From the NCBI GenBank assembly GCA_011055475.1, contig DSDH01000473.1:1-11204 (forward strand): a stretch of 11,204 bases of DNA, in the 5' to 3' direction. Positions within the stretch are counted from its first letter, which is position 1; each line of letters begins with the position of its first letter. The DNA comes from Phycisphaerales bacterium (GTDB taxonomy: Bacteria > Planctomycetota > Phycisphaerae > Sedimentisphaerales > Anaerohalosphaeraceae). The notes under the pieces are model-generated. The model saw only the letters and a program-made list of their open reading frames with translations. It had not been told where the DNA came from and did no database searches. Below, piece by piece: positions 1-6,018 of this stretch. The position numbers and the translations under genes are program-made.

Positions 1-215
1 ATGTACGGCTGGCTGATCGTCTGGCCCATGCCAATGGGCAAGGGCCGATCCTCGTAGGCGTGCGCGGTGTACTGCGGGCCGACGAAGGCATCCCGGCTGA
101 TCTGGCGCATGGCCTCCAAAACCCGCGAATCCGTGATACCGCGGGCCTGAAGGTGGTCGTGGATCATGATCTCGCGGGCCGCCTTGAGCGCGTTTTGCTC
201 ATCGTACGAAACCAT
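1..215 (-). CDS. pcm: Protein-L-isoaspartate O-methyltransferase, N-terminal part (cut by left edge)
   Basis: The reverse strand from the ATG at 215-213 encodes 71 residues before running off the window. Residues 26-35 (RGITDSRVLE) and 54-71 (YEDRPLPIGMGQTISQPY) match the conserved N-terminus of PIMT, including the LPIG.GQTISQPY signature just before the SAM-binding Rossmann domain. The enzyme uses SAM to methylate isoaspartyl residues in damaged proteins so that they can revert to aspartate, and it acts in the cytoplasm. The start is chosen because homologues begin at about this distance from the RGI motif; a GGAG lies only 2 nt upstream, which is a short spacing. The SAM-binding motifs lie outside the window. 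The gene is divergent from the lipoprotein-bioAD unit, with 133 bp between the starts. I saw no convincing promoter for it in that gap. Confidence 0.93.
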   Translation of the reverse strand, partial: MVSYDEQNALKAAREIMIHDHLQARGITDSRVLEAMRQISRDAFVGPQYTAHAYEDRPLPIGMGQTISQPY

Positions 216-267
216 AACTCCATCATCGCGCCGTGGCGGCCTGTTTGCAACCCAAATCCGCTCGGAC

Positions 268-296
268 TTGGTTTGGCCCGGTGCATCGGGTATAGT
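268..296 (+). promoter_or_regulatory. Sigma70-like promoter of the lipoprotein-bioA-bioD unit
   Basis: TTGGTT (268-273) and TATAGT (291-296) are separated by exactly 17 nt. The -10 matches consensus at 5 of 6 positions and the -35 at 3 of 6. The predicted transcription start is near 303, giving a leader of about 46 nt before the ATG at 349. No BirA-type biotin operator was recognised around it. Confidence 0.55.
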
Positions 297-348
297 GTGA
301 TAGGCAGGGACCACATCGAAAAAAGGGGATCGGGCAAGGAGAACAAAG

Positions 349-945
349 ATGAGAACAAAGGCTATCGCGATCTGTCTGGCGGCAATGTTCCTTTCGGGTT
401 GTGTGCCGTCACTGCACCGCCTGTACGACAAGCAAACGACCGTATCCGATGACGGCCTGCCGGGGCGGTGGGTCCAGGAGGACGACGAGACCACCTGGAC
501 CTTCGAGGCGAACGAAGACGGCTACAAGGTACAGGTCGCCGAGAAGGACGGCAAGAGCGGGCGTTTTGAGGCCCACCTGGTCCGGCTGGGTGATCTGCTG
601 TTTATGGACCTGTATCCAAGCACAAAAGACAGACCCGACATGACCGACCTGTATGCACTCCACTTGGTGCCGGCTCACACACTCTGGCGCGTGCAGCGCC
701 AGGGCGACACCTTGAAGCTGCACGTGATGAACCCCACGGCGGTGGACAAGATGCTCAAGGCCGATCCGACGCTCGTCAGGCACGAGCGGCCCGATGACGG
801 CGACGGTGTGGTGCTTACCGCGGGCACCGCTGATCTGCAGAAGTTCGTCGTGCGGTGCGCCAAGACGAAGGACGGCTTCGGCGAGCCGATCGTCCTCAAC
901 CGCTCCGCGTCGAGCGAGCCGGAGAAGGATCAGCCCGCACCATGA
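349..945 (+). CDS. Outer-membrane-type lipoprotein of unknown function
   Basis: This is a 198-residue protein with a classic lipoprotein signal: basic MRTK, a hydrophobic core at residues 5-15, and a lipobox L15-S16-G17-C18. The residue after Cys18 is Val, not Asp, so an outer-membrane destination is more likely than inner-membrane retention. The mature part looks like a small beta-rich domain: a GRW at 39-41, then W50, and a strand-like LVRLGDLLFMDLYP at 77-90. This is reminiscent of lipocalin-like lipoproteins, but no function can be assigned. The tail is Pro/Glu-rich and probably disordered. An AGGAGA ribosome binding site lies a few nt upstream of the ATG. Its stop overlaps the bioA start in an ATGA, so it is the first gene of a translationally coupled unit with bioA and bioD. 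Nothing in its sequence suggests a direct role in biotin synthesis. Confidence 0.88.
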   Translation: MRTKAIAICLAAMFLSGCVPSLHRLYDKQTTVSDDGLPGRWVQEDDETTWTFEANEDGYKVQVAEKDGKSGRFEAHLVRLGDLLFMDLYPSTKDRPDMTDLYALHLVPAHTLWRVQRQGDTLKLHVMNPTAVDKMLKADPTLVRHERPDDGDGVVLTAGTADLQKFVVRCAKTKDGFGEPIVLNRSASSEPEKDQPAP

Positions 946-2303
946 AGCCGCGGACCAAACGACTCGCGCGAACGGACAAGGACTTCGTCTGGCATCCGTT
1001 CACGCCGATGAAGGACTGGCTGGCCGACGAGCCGGTGGTGATCGAGGCCGGCGAGGGATTCACCCTGATCGACACGGAGGGCCGCCGCTACATCGACGGC
1101 GTCAGCTCGCTGTGGTGCAACGTGCACGGCCACCGGGTGGCGGCCATTGACCGGGCCATCCACGAGCAGCTCGACCGCATTGCCCACAGCACCTTGCTGG
1201 GTCTGGCGCAGAGCCGCTCGGCGGAGCTGGCCGAGCGGCTTGTCCGGATCGTCCCACGGGGCCTGGCGAAGGTCTTCTATTCGGACAGCGGCGCCACCGC
1301 CGTGGAGATCGCCCTGAAGATGGCCTACCAGTTCTGGCACAACCAAGGCCGCGACCGTTCGGAGTTCATCGCCCTGAGCGATTCGTACCACGGCGACACC
1401 ATCGGCTCGGTGAGCCTGGGGGGGATGCCGCTGTTTCACAGTATCTTCGGGCCGCTGCTGTTCAAAACACACTTTGTGCCCGGTCCGCACCCGTACCGTT
1501 TCGACGGCACGACCGACGAATGCCTGCGGTTCAGCCTGGAGCGGATGGAGGCGGTTCTGAAAACGCGGGCCGAACGCATCGCGGCGGTGGTGGTCGAGCC
1601 GCTGGTCCAGGGCGCCGGGGGGATGCTCGTGCATCCTGCCGGCTTTCTCAAGGCCGTCCGCAAGTTGACGCGGCGATATGACGTACTGCTGATCGTCGAC
1701 GAGGTCGCCACGGGGTTCGGCCGCACCGGCCGGATGTTCGCCTGTGAACACGAGGGCGTCTGCCCGGACCTGATGTGCCTGGCCAAGGGCCTGACGGGCG
1801 GGTATCTGCCGTTGGCGGCAACGCTGACCACGCAGGAGGTCTTCGACGCCTTCCTTGGCGAGGCCCACGAACATAAGACCTTCTACCACGGCCACACCTA
1901 CACGGGCAACGCCCTGGGCTGCGCGGCGGCCCTGGCGTCGCTGGACCTGTTTGACAGCACGAGCCTGATCGCGTCGCTGGGGCCCAAGATCGAACGAATC
2001 GCGCAGGCTCTGCGGCGGCTGAGCAAGCTTGAATACGTCGGCGACGTCCGACAGTGCGGGTTGATGGCCGGCGTCGAGATCGTCCGCGACAAGGCCACGC
2101 GGGAGGGCTTCCCCTATGAAAGGCGCCTCGGCGCCCGCGTGTGCGAGGCCATGCGACCCAAGGGCGTCATGCTGCGCCCCTTGAGCGACGTGATCGTTCT
2201 CATGCCGCCGATCGCGATCGACCTGCCGACGCTGGACCGTCTCCTGGCCATCGTCGAAGAAACGCTCGCCAAGGACCTGCCGCGTTTGGTGAGGGACATC
2301 TGA
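942..2303 (+). CDS. bioA: Adenosylmethionine (or lysine)-8-amino-7-oxononanoate transaminase
   Basis: A 453-residue class III PLP aminotransferase that converts KAPA to 7,8-diaminopelargonate in biotin synthesis. Visible signatures are WHPFTPM (17-23), YSDSGATAVEIALKMAYQFW in the cofactor domain, YHGDTIG, IVDEVATGFGRTG with the pyridine-ring Asp253, and LAKGLTGGYLP with the PLP Schiff-base Lys282. HGHTYTGN follows. The length matches the family (about 430-460). The ATG at 942 is chosen because it overlaps the lipoprotein stop (ATGA), has GGAGAAGGA about a dozen nt upstream, and starts where BioA homologues start; the frame is open further upstream but that stretch is the lipoprotein gene. Several positions resemble B. 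subtilis BioA, reported to use lysine as amino donor, more than E. coli BioA: Phe20 where E. coli has Tyr17, VHGHR, and HTYTGNALGC. The donor is therefore uncertain. bioD follows immediately. Confidence 0.96.
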   Translation: MKPRTKRLARTDKDFVWHPFTPMKDWLADEPVVIEAGEGFTLIDTEGRRYIDGVSSLWCNVHGHRVAAIDRAIHEQLDRIAHSTLLGLAQSRSAELAERLVRIVPRGLAKVFYSDSGATAVEIALKMAYQFWHNQGRDRSEFIALSDSYHGDTIGSVSLGGMPLFHSIFGPLLFKTHFVPGPHPYRFDGTTDECLRFSLERMEAVLKTRAERIAAVVVEPLVQGAGGMLVHPAGFLKAVRKLTRRYDVLLIVDEVATGFGRTGRMFACEHEGVCPDLMCLAKGLTGGYLPLAATLTTQEVFDAFLGEAHEHKTFYHGHTYTGNALGCAAALASLDLFDSTSLIASLGPKIERIAQALRRLSKLEYVGDVRQCGLMAGVEIVRDKATREGFPYERRLGARVCEAMRPKGVMLRPLSDVIVLMPPIAIDLPTLDRLLAIVEETLAKDLPRLVRDI

Positions 2304-3040
2304 TGGGCCGTTCGCTCGATCTGCCCAAAGCGCGCGGCCTGTTCATCGCCGGCACCGATACCGAGGTCGGCAAGACGCTTGTGGCCGGAGGAATCGCGCG
2401 GGTACTGGTCGAGCGGGGCGTCAAGGTCGGCGTCTTCAAGCCCGTCGCCACCGGCTGCCGCCACGAACGCGAGGGCCTGGTCAGCGGCGATGCGGAATTC
2501 CTGGCCCATTGTGCCGACAGCGATCAGCCGCTGTCGGTCATCAACCCGGTCGGGTACGCCATCCCCGCGGCGCCTATCGTCTGCGAGCCCCGTGAACACC
2601 GCACGGTCGATCTTGAGGCGATCGCGCTGGCGTACAAGCACCTGGCTCGGTCCAGCGAGTGCGTGCTGGTCGAGGGCATTGGCGGCGTTCGGGTCCCGAT
2701 CTCGGAAGGCCTCGACGAGCTGGACCTGATGCGGGCGTTCGGCCTGCCGGTCGTCGTCGTGACGCGGCCAAACCTGGGCACGATCAACCACACGCTGCTG
2801 ACTCTGGATGCCGTGCGGGGGGCGGGCCTGGCCATCGCGGGGTTGGTTGTCAACGGCTATGACGCGGCCAGCGCCTCCATCGCCGAGGAAACCGTTTGCG
2901 ATGTCCTCCGCGAGTGGGGCCGCACGCGAATCCTCGCGGTTGTACCCCGCGATCCGGCGTCGCACGTGGAAAGCGGTCGCCTGGGCCGGACGGTCGTCAC
3001 GGCGCTGGAGTCGTGCGATTGGACGGGCCTGATGCGATAA
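2303..3040 (+). CDS. bioD: ATP-dependent dethiobiotin synthetase
   Basis: A 245-residue P-loop enzyme that carboxylates and ring-closes 7,8-diaminopelargonate, using ATP and CO2, to form dethiobiotin. This is the step directly after BioA. The modified Walker A GTDTEVGKT is at 17-25, KPVATG at 46-51, and VEGIGG at 123-128 (usually VEGAGG, so Ile replaces Ala). RPNLGTINHTLL follows, as in other BioD proteins. The length fits the family (about 220-245). The start ATG shares one base with the bioA stop (TGATG) and has a GAGGG ribosome binding site inside the end of bioA, so translation is coupled. The frame is open upstream within bioA, but the P-loop position and the coupling favour 2303. bioB and bioF are not in the window. 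The gene converges on the hydrolase gene 34 bp downstream. Confidence 0.96.
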   Translation: MGRSLDLPKARGLFIAGTDTEVGKTLVAGGIARVLVERGVKVGVFKPVATGCRHEREGLVSGDAEFLAHCADSDQPLSVINPVGYAIPAAPIVCEPREHRTVDLEAIALAYKHLARSSECVLVEGIGGVRVPISEGLDELDLMRAFGLPVVVVTRPNLGTINHTLLTLDAVRGAGLAIAGLVVNGYDAASASIAEETVCDVLREWGRTRILAVVPRDPASHVESGRLGRTVVTALESCDWTGLMR

Positions 3041-3060
3041 GCCATCGGGCCTCCGCATCA
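3030..3060. other. Stem-loop across the bioD stop codon
   Basis: Perfect 7-bp inverted arms TGATGCG (3030-3036) and CGCATCA (3054-3060) flank a 17-nt loop that contains a small GCC/GGC inner pairing. It sits in the 34-bp gap between two convergent genes, where a bidirectional terminator would be expected. It has no T tract on either side, so a terminator role is only a possibility. Confidence 0.3.
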
Positions 3061-3074
3061 TCCGTCGCCGCCGG

Positions 3075-3713
3075 TCACGCCCCGCGCAGGAATGGATTAT
3101 GCCGCTTCTCGCAGCCGATGGTCGTCTGGGGACCGTGGCCACTGTAGACGACCGTGTCCTCCGGCAGCGTGGAGAGCTTTCGACGAATGCTGTCCAACAA
3201 TTGATTCTCGCTGCCGCCGGGGAAATCCGTCCGCCCGATGCTGCCGGCGAACAGCGTGTCACCGACGAAGACGACGTTCTGCTCGGAACAATAATAACAC
3301 ACGCCGCCGGGCGTGTGGCCGGGGGTATGCAGCACGTGAAACGTCAGGCCCGCGTAGCCGATGGGCCCCTCCCCATCGAGCGTGACATCGGCCGGCTCGA
3401 CCGTCAGCGGCGCACCCACCAGGGCCGAGACGTTCGCCGTCGGGTCGCCCAAGAGCACGGCGTCGGCCTTGTGAATCACGACCTCCACATCGGGAAAGTG
3501 CTTGCGGATCAGCCGCACGCCCTCGATATGGTCGGCGTGGCCATGCGTGAGCAGGACCGCCTCGGGCCGCAGGTCCTGCCGCTCCAGGTACGCCACGAGC
3601 GGCCCGGCCGAGATCCCGGCGTCAATGACCACACACGCCGTCGATGAGACGTCACGGCGAACGACGAACGCATTCGTCTCAAAGGGCCCCAGCACGAATG
3701 ACTCGACCTGCAT
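3075..3713 (-). CDS. Metallo-beta-lactamase-fold hydrolase (glyoxalase II-like)
   Basis: A 212-residue cytoplasmic hydrolase of the MBL superfamily, in the glyoxalase-II-like group that hydrolyses thioesters such as S-lactoylglutathione analogues; the exact substrate is unknown. The metal ligands are all visible: H57-x-H59-x-D61-H62 (THGHADH), H133 (TPGHTPGG), D152 (GDTLFAGSIGRTDFPGG) and H193 (YSGHGPQTTIG). The C-terminus NPFL is also typical. The ATG at 3713 is preferred: GGAAGGG (3726-3720) lies 6 nt before it but directly abuts the alternative ATG at 3719. A promoter at 3779-3751 rules out the in-frame ATG at 3815. It lacks the long C-terminal substrate domain of true GloB, so it is the short form. 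It is transcribed separately from dprA, behind a terminator. Confidence 0.92.
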   Translation of the reverse strand: MQVESFVLGPFETNAFVVRRDVSSTACVVIDAGISAGPLVAYLERQDLRPEAVLLTHGHADHIEGVRLIRKHFPDVEVVIHKADAVLLGDPTANVSALVGAPLTVEPADVTLDGEGPIGYAGLTFHVLHTPGHTPGGVCYYCSEQNVVFVGDTLFAGSIGRTDFPGGSENQLLDSIRRKLSTLPEDTVVYSGHGPQTTIGCEKRHNPFLRGA

Positions 3714-3750
3714 ACGCATCCCTTCCGATGACCGTTCCGAAAAGGGCTGG

Positions 3751-3779
3751 ATTCTACACCCCCGGCGGCCGCCCGTCCA
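3751..3779 (-). promoter_or_regulatory. Promoter of the MBL-fold hydrolase gene
   Basis: Reading leftward, TGGACG (3779-3774) and TAGAAT (3756-3751) are 17 nt apart. The -35 matches consensus at 4 of 6 positions and the -10 at 5 of 6. The predicted start of transcription near 3744 leaves about 30 nt before the ATG at 3713, and it lies downstream of the terminator at 3892-3852. Confidence 0.55.
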
Positions 3780-3851
3780 CGCCCGAAACGCCGAACCGCC
3801 GGGAAAAACGCACAAGCGTCCAGGAAATCACAGGCGGGTACGGATGGGCAT

Positions 3852-3892
3852 AAAAAAAGCCAGATTCCGTACAAAAAAACCAGAATCTGGCT
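3852..3892 (-). terminator. Strong intrinsic terminator, leftward, with two T tracts
   Basis: Perfect 10-bp arms AGCCAGATTC (3858-3867 on the plus strand) and GAATCTGGCT (3883-3892) enclose a 15-nt loop. Seven A residues on the plus strand (3852-3858) give a U tract right after the stem in the leftward transcript. The loop itself contains another run of seven T on the minus strand, preceded by a small alternative hairpin (CCAG-ATT-CTGG). It would end the transcript coming from dprA, 186 nt past the dprA stop codon, or end a separate short RNA. Confidence 0.8.
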
Positions 3893-4077
3893 CCGGAGGA
3901 GGGTGATGAACAAGTGCTTATGATTGCGTGCCCTTCTTTTACCCCCCGATTCGCTTTTCATCAGTCTCCGTATTATTAGACGTATCAGCGGTCGATTTGT
4001 TCTCCCCCAAACAGAAAAATTTTTCCCGGCGCGGGCTGGCGGCGATTCTGGGCCGTCGGCGCGGATGAATAGGCCCC
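3893..4077. other. AT-rich intergenic stretch between the terminator and dprA
   Basis: Part of a gap of about 360 bp without a credible gene, noticeably more AT-rich than its surroundings. It contains a 12-bp perfect palindrome of A and T runs flanked by G and C (4014-4025). On the minus strand there is a weak promoter-like pair, AGAACA (4003-3998) and TCTAAT (3980-3975) with 17-nt spacing, that could start a short RNA ending at the adjacent terminator. Tiny ORFs on both strands here look accidental. It is either a long 3' untranslated region of dprA or holds a small non-coding RNA. Confidence 0.4.
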
Positions 4078-5172
4078 CTACCGCAGGAAAACGTTGCCCG
4101 GAAGCTGGCGAACCAGGCCCTTGAGGCGTAGCTGGATCAAGGCCGAACTGACCTGCCCAGCCCCCGAATCGGTGGCGGCGATGATCTCCTCCACGTGCCG
4201 CGGCTCGCCGTCCAACGCCTCATAAACCTTTTTTTCAACGTCACTTAGATTAAACCGGGCCATCTCGAACAGCGGCTCCTGATTCACCACATCGGTGCGC
4301 CGGGCGTGCTCGGTCACCGGCCCTGCCAGGGGCTGTCCGACGGGTCCAAGCAGATCCATGATATCCTCGATGCTCTCCACGAGCCGGGCCCCGTCGCGGA
4401 TGAGCCGGTGGCAGCCCCGGCTGAACCCCGAATCGATCCGGCCCGGCACGGCCATCACGTCGCGGTTGTTGTCGATCGCCGCCTGCGCCGTGATCAACGC
4501 CCCGCTGGTCGCCGAGGCCTCGACCACGAGCACCGCCAGGCACAGACCGGCGATGATCCGGTTGCGGCCGGGGAAGTTCTGCGCCAACGCCTCATACGTC
4601 AACGGCAGCTCGCTCACACACGCCCCCTGTTGGGCGATCCGCTCGAACAGCTCGGCGTTCTCGGCCGGGAACACGTTGCCCAGTCCGCAGCCCTGCACGG
4701 CGATGGTCCGACCGCCGGCAGCCAGGGCGCCACGATGAGCCGCGGTGTCGATGCCGCGGGCCATGCCGCTGACAATCGTGAACCCCGCCGAGGCCAGCAG
4801 GTGGGCGAACCGGGACGCCTGCTCCTGGCCATAGGTGCTGCACCGCCGCGAGCCGACGATGGCCACGGCCAGGGCGTCGCCCCGCACCAACGTCCCCTTG
4901 ACGTAGAGCACGGGCGGCGCATCCTCCAGCACCCGCAGCGGCGCCGGGTACCGCGGATCGTCGATGTGCACCAGCCACACGCCCAGCCGGTTGGCCTCGG
5001 CCAACTCCTGCGACACATCCAGGTTCCGTGCGGCCCGGATGCCCGCCGCGGTCTTGGAGCCGATGCCCTTGACCTTCTGCAACTCGTGGGTCGACGCCTC
5101 CAACACCCGCTCGGCCGAGCCGAAGTGCGCCACCAGCCGCCGGTACGCGACCGGCCCGACCCCGGCCGCCAT
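4078..5172 (-). CDS. dprA: DNA-processing protein DprA/Smf
   Basis: DprA binds incoming single-stranded DNA and loads RecA during natural transformation. Domains in order: a helix-hairpin-helix-like segment (LQKVKGIGSKTAAGI, 31-45), then the Rossmann-like DprA core. The core includes DDPRYPAPL (71-79), IVGSRRCSTYG (105-115), SGMARGIDTAAHRGAL (135-150), FPGRNRIIAGL (200-210), VVEASATSGALITA and AVPG. A C-terminal winged helix spans about 305-364. The family is normally 360-400 residues; this ATG gives 364. The ATG at 5172 is the only standard start in frame, yet it has no ribosome binding site and begins inside the usual LRLAM-GVGP motif. GGGAGGA at 5239-5233 lies 6 nt before an ATC codon at 5226, which would add 18 residues ending SRLRLA. 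The true start may be 5226, through a rare codon or a base error. The gene follows the sagB-like gene in the same leftward unit. Confidence 0.93.
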   Translation of the reverse strand: MAAGVGPVAYRRLVAHFGSAERVLEASTHELQKVKGIGSKTAAGIRAARNLDVSQELAEANRLGVWLVHIDDPRYPAPLRVLEDAPPVLYVKGTLVRGDALAVAIVGSRRCSTYGQEQASRFAHLLASAGFTIVSGMARGIDTAAHRGALAAGGRTIAVQGCGLGNVFPAENAELFERIAQQGACVSELPLTYEALAQNFPGRNRIIAGLCLAVLVVEASATSGALITAQAAIDNNRDVMAVPGRIDSGFSRGCHRLIRDGARLVESIEDIMDLLGPVGQPLAGPVTEHARRTDVVNQEPLFEMARFNLSDVEKKVYEALDGEPRHVEEIIAATDSGAGQVSSALIQLRLKGLVRQLPGNVFLR

Positions 5173-5232
5173 CGCCAGCCGAAGCCGCGACTCGATCCCT
5201 TCCGAATGGTCCTCTGTCTTTGCGATGACAGG

Positions 5233-5239
5233 TCCTCCC
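5233..5239 (-). promoter_or_regulatory. Ribosome binding site that points to a dprA start at 5226
   Basis: GGGAGGA on the minus strand, 12 nt after the sagB-like stop codon and 6 nt before an ATC triplet in the dprA frame. Nothing else nearby needs a ribosome binding site, so this is the evidence that dprA translation starts upstream of its first ATG. Confidence 0.6.
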
Positions 5240-5251
5240 GCCCGCCGCCGA

Positions 5252-5977
5252 TCAGGCCTCGTGACCCACGGCCGTCATGTAGATCACGCTCTCGGTCGTG
5301 CCGTCCACGCCCACAATCGCGTTGCACTCGTCATCGTACAACGCGGCGATCGGGCAACTGCCCAGGCCCGCCGCCGTCGCCGCCAGCGCCAGATTCTGCC
5401 CGACGTGGCCGGCGTCCATATACACGTATCGGTAGCCCCGCTGGCCATACTTGTACGTCGTGCGGGCGAAGACCGCGGTCCAAATAAAGACCACCGCCGC
5501 CCGTTCGCACATCCGCTGATCCAGCGCCGCGGCGCTGAGGGCCCCCGCCGCCGAACCGGCCTTGAGCCGTTCGAGCTTGTGTTCCTGGACGGCGTAGTGG
5601 TACACCCCCGGCTCGATGCCCTCGACGCGATGGACCGAGACGTACGTTTCGATCGGATACAGCGCCCCCGCCGACGGCGCCGCGCGAAACGTCCAGCCGC
5701 GTTGCCGACGCGTGATGCCCGCCGAGGCCCACAGCAACCACGCCAGCACCTCGGCACTGATCGGCCGATCCGCATAGGCCCGCACGCTACGACGACGGCG
5801 GATCAGCTCATACAAACGGGGCCCGCCCATGTCGCCCACGAACGGCAAATCGACCCGCTGGGCCTGGGGGTATGTCTTGTACGGCGCCGGTTCCGCCGAC
5901 GCACCGCGATCATCCCGCGGGACATGGCCCCGCTCATACCGGGTTTGCTGCTGGAATTGATCCCCTGCACCCTCCAC
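5252..5977 (-). CDS. SagB/ThcOx-type nitroreductase-fold dehydrogenase
   Basis: A 241-residue FMN-dependent oxidoreductase of the nitroreductase superfamily, closest in motifs to the SagB/ThcOx group. That group includes azoline oxidases of thiazole/oxazole-modified peptide pathways and many stand-alone members of unknown substrate. Visible features: N-terminal QFQQQTRYERG (7-17), the FMN phosphate-binding RRRRSVRAY (60-68), APSAGALYPIETY (100-112), and YKYGQRGYRYVYMDAGHVGQNLALA-type helix (175-199) followed by GLGSCPI. The start is the GTG at 5977: a perfect AAGGAGG (5990-5984) lies 6 nt before it. The in-frame ATG at 6004 has no good ribosome binding site, and choosing it would put this AAGGAGG inside the coding region. 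It sits 41 nt after the lectin-domain gene and before dprA. No SagC/SagD cyclodehydratase or precursor peptide is in the window, so bacteriocin synthesis is not supported. Confidence 0.88.
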   Translation of the reverse strand: MEGAGDQFQQQTRYERGHVPRDDRGASAEPAPYKTYPQAQRVDLPFVGDMGGPRLYELIRRRRSVRAYADRPISAEVLAWLLWASAGITRRQRGWTFRAAPSAGALYPIETYVSVHRVEGIEPGVYHYAVQEHKLERLKAGSAAGALSAAALDQRMCERAAVVFIWTAVFARTTYKYGQRGYRYVYMDAGHVGQNLALAATAAGLGSCPIAALYDDECNAIVGVDGTTESVIYMTAVGHEA

Positions 5978-5983
5978 ACTGAA

Positions 5984-5990
5984 CCTCCTT
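5984..5990 (-). promoter_or_regulatory. Ribosome binding site deciding the GTG start of the SagB-like gene
   Basis: AAGGAGG on the minus strand, 6 nt upstream of the GTG at 5977-5975. It is the best Shine-Dalgarno match near this gene and lies inside the longer ATG-initiated frame, arguing for the shorter protein. Confidence 0.75.
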
Positions 5991-6018
5991 TCCGCCCCCG
6001 TCATCCGCCATCACGGTC

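Noticed and set aside
216..348. Biotin operator (BirA box) or promoter for pcm in the divergent gap
   Set aside because: I saw no palindrome resembling a BirA site and only weak minus-strand promoter matches (TTGCAA, 17 nt, GATGAT) that would leave almost no leader.
855..941. Upstream extension of bioA
   Set aside because: It overlaps the lipoprotein gene and lacks BioA similarity; ATG 942 fits the family start and the ATGA coupling.
2114..3262. 382-codon minus-strand frame over bioA, bioD and the hydrolase gene
   Set aside because: Antisense shadow of three well supported genes, with no family motif.
3509..3961. 150-codon minus-strand frame with a basic N-terminus and a hydrophobic stretch, resembling a small membrane toxin
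   Set aside because: The hydrophobic run comes from translating the two T tracts of the terminator, and the frame then overlaps the hydrolase gene out of register. A GGAG precedes it, so it is not impossible, but nothing else supports it.
3906..3979. Two tiny overlapping plus-strand frames (5 and 19 codons) after a GGAGGAGGG sequence
   Set aside because: The spacing and ATGA overlap look gene-like, but there is no promoter, no recognisable peptide, and the region is better explained as terminator flank.
4306..5487. 393-codon plus-strand frame opposite dprA and the SagB-like gene
   Set aside because: Arg/Pro/His-rich antisense shadow of recognisable genes.
5978..6004. ATG at 6004 as the start of the SagB-like gene
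   Set aside because: It lacks a good ribosome binding site, and the strong AAGGAGG inside this stretch points to the GTG at 5977.
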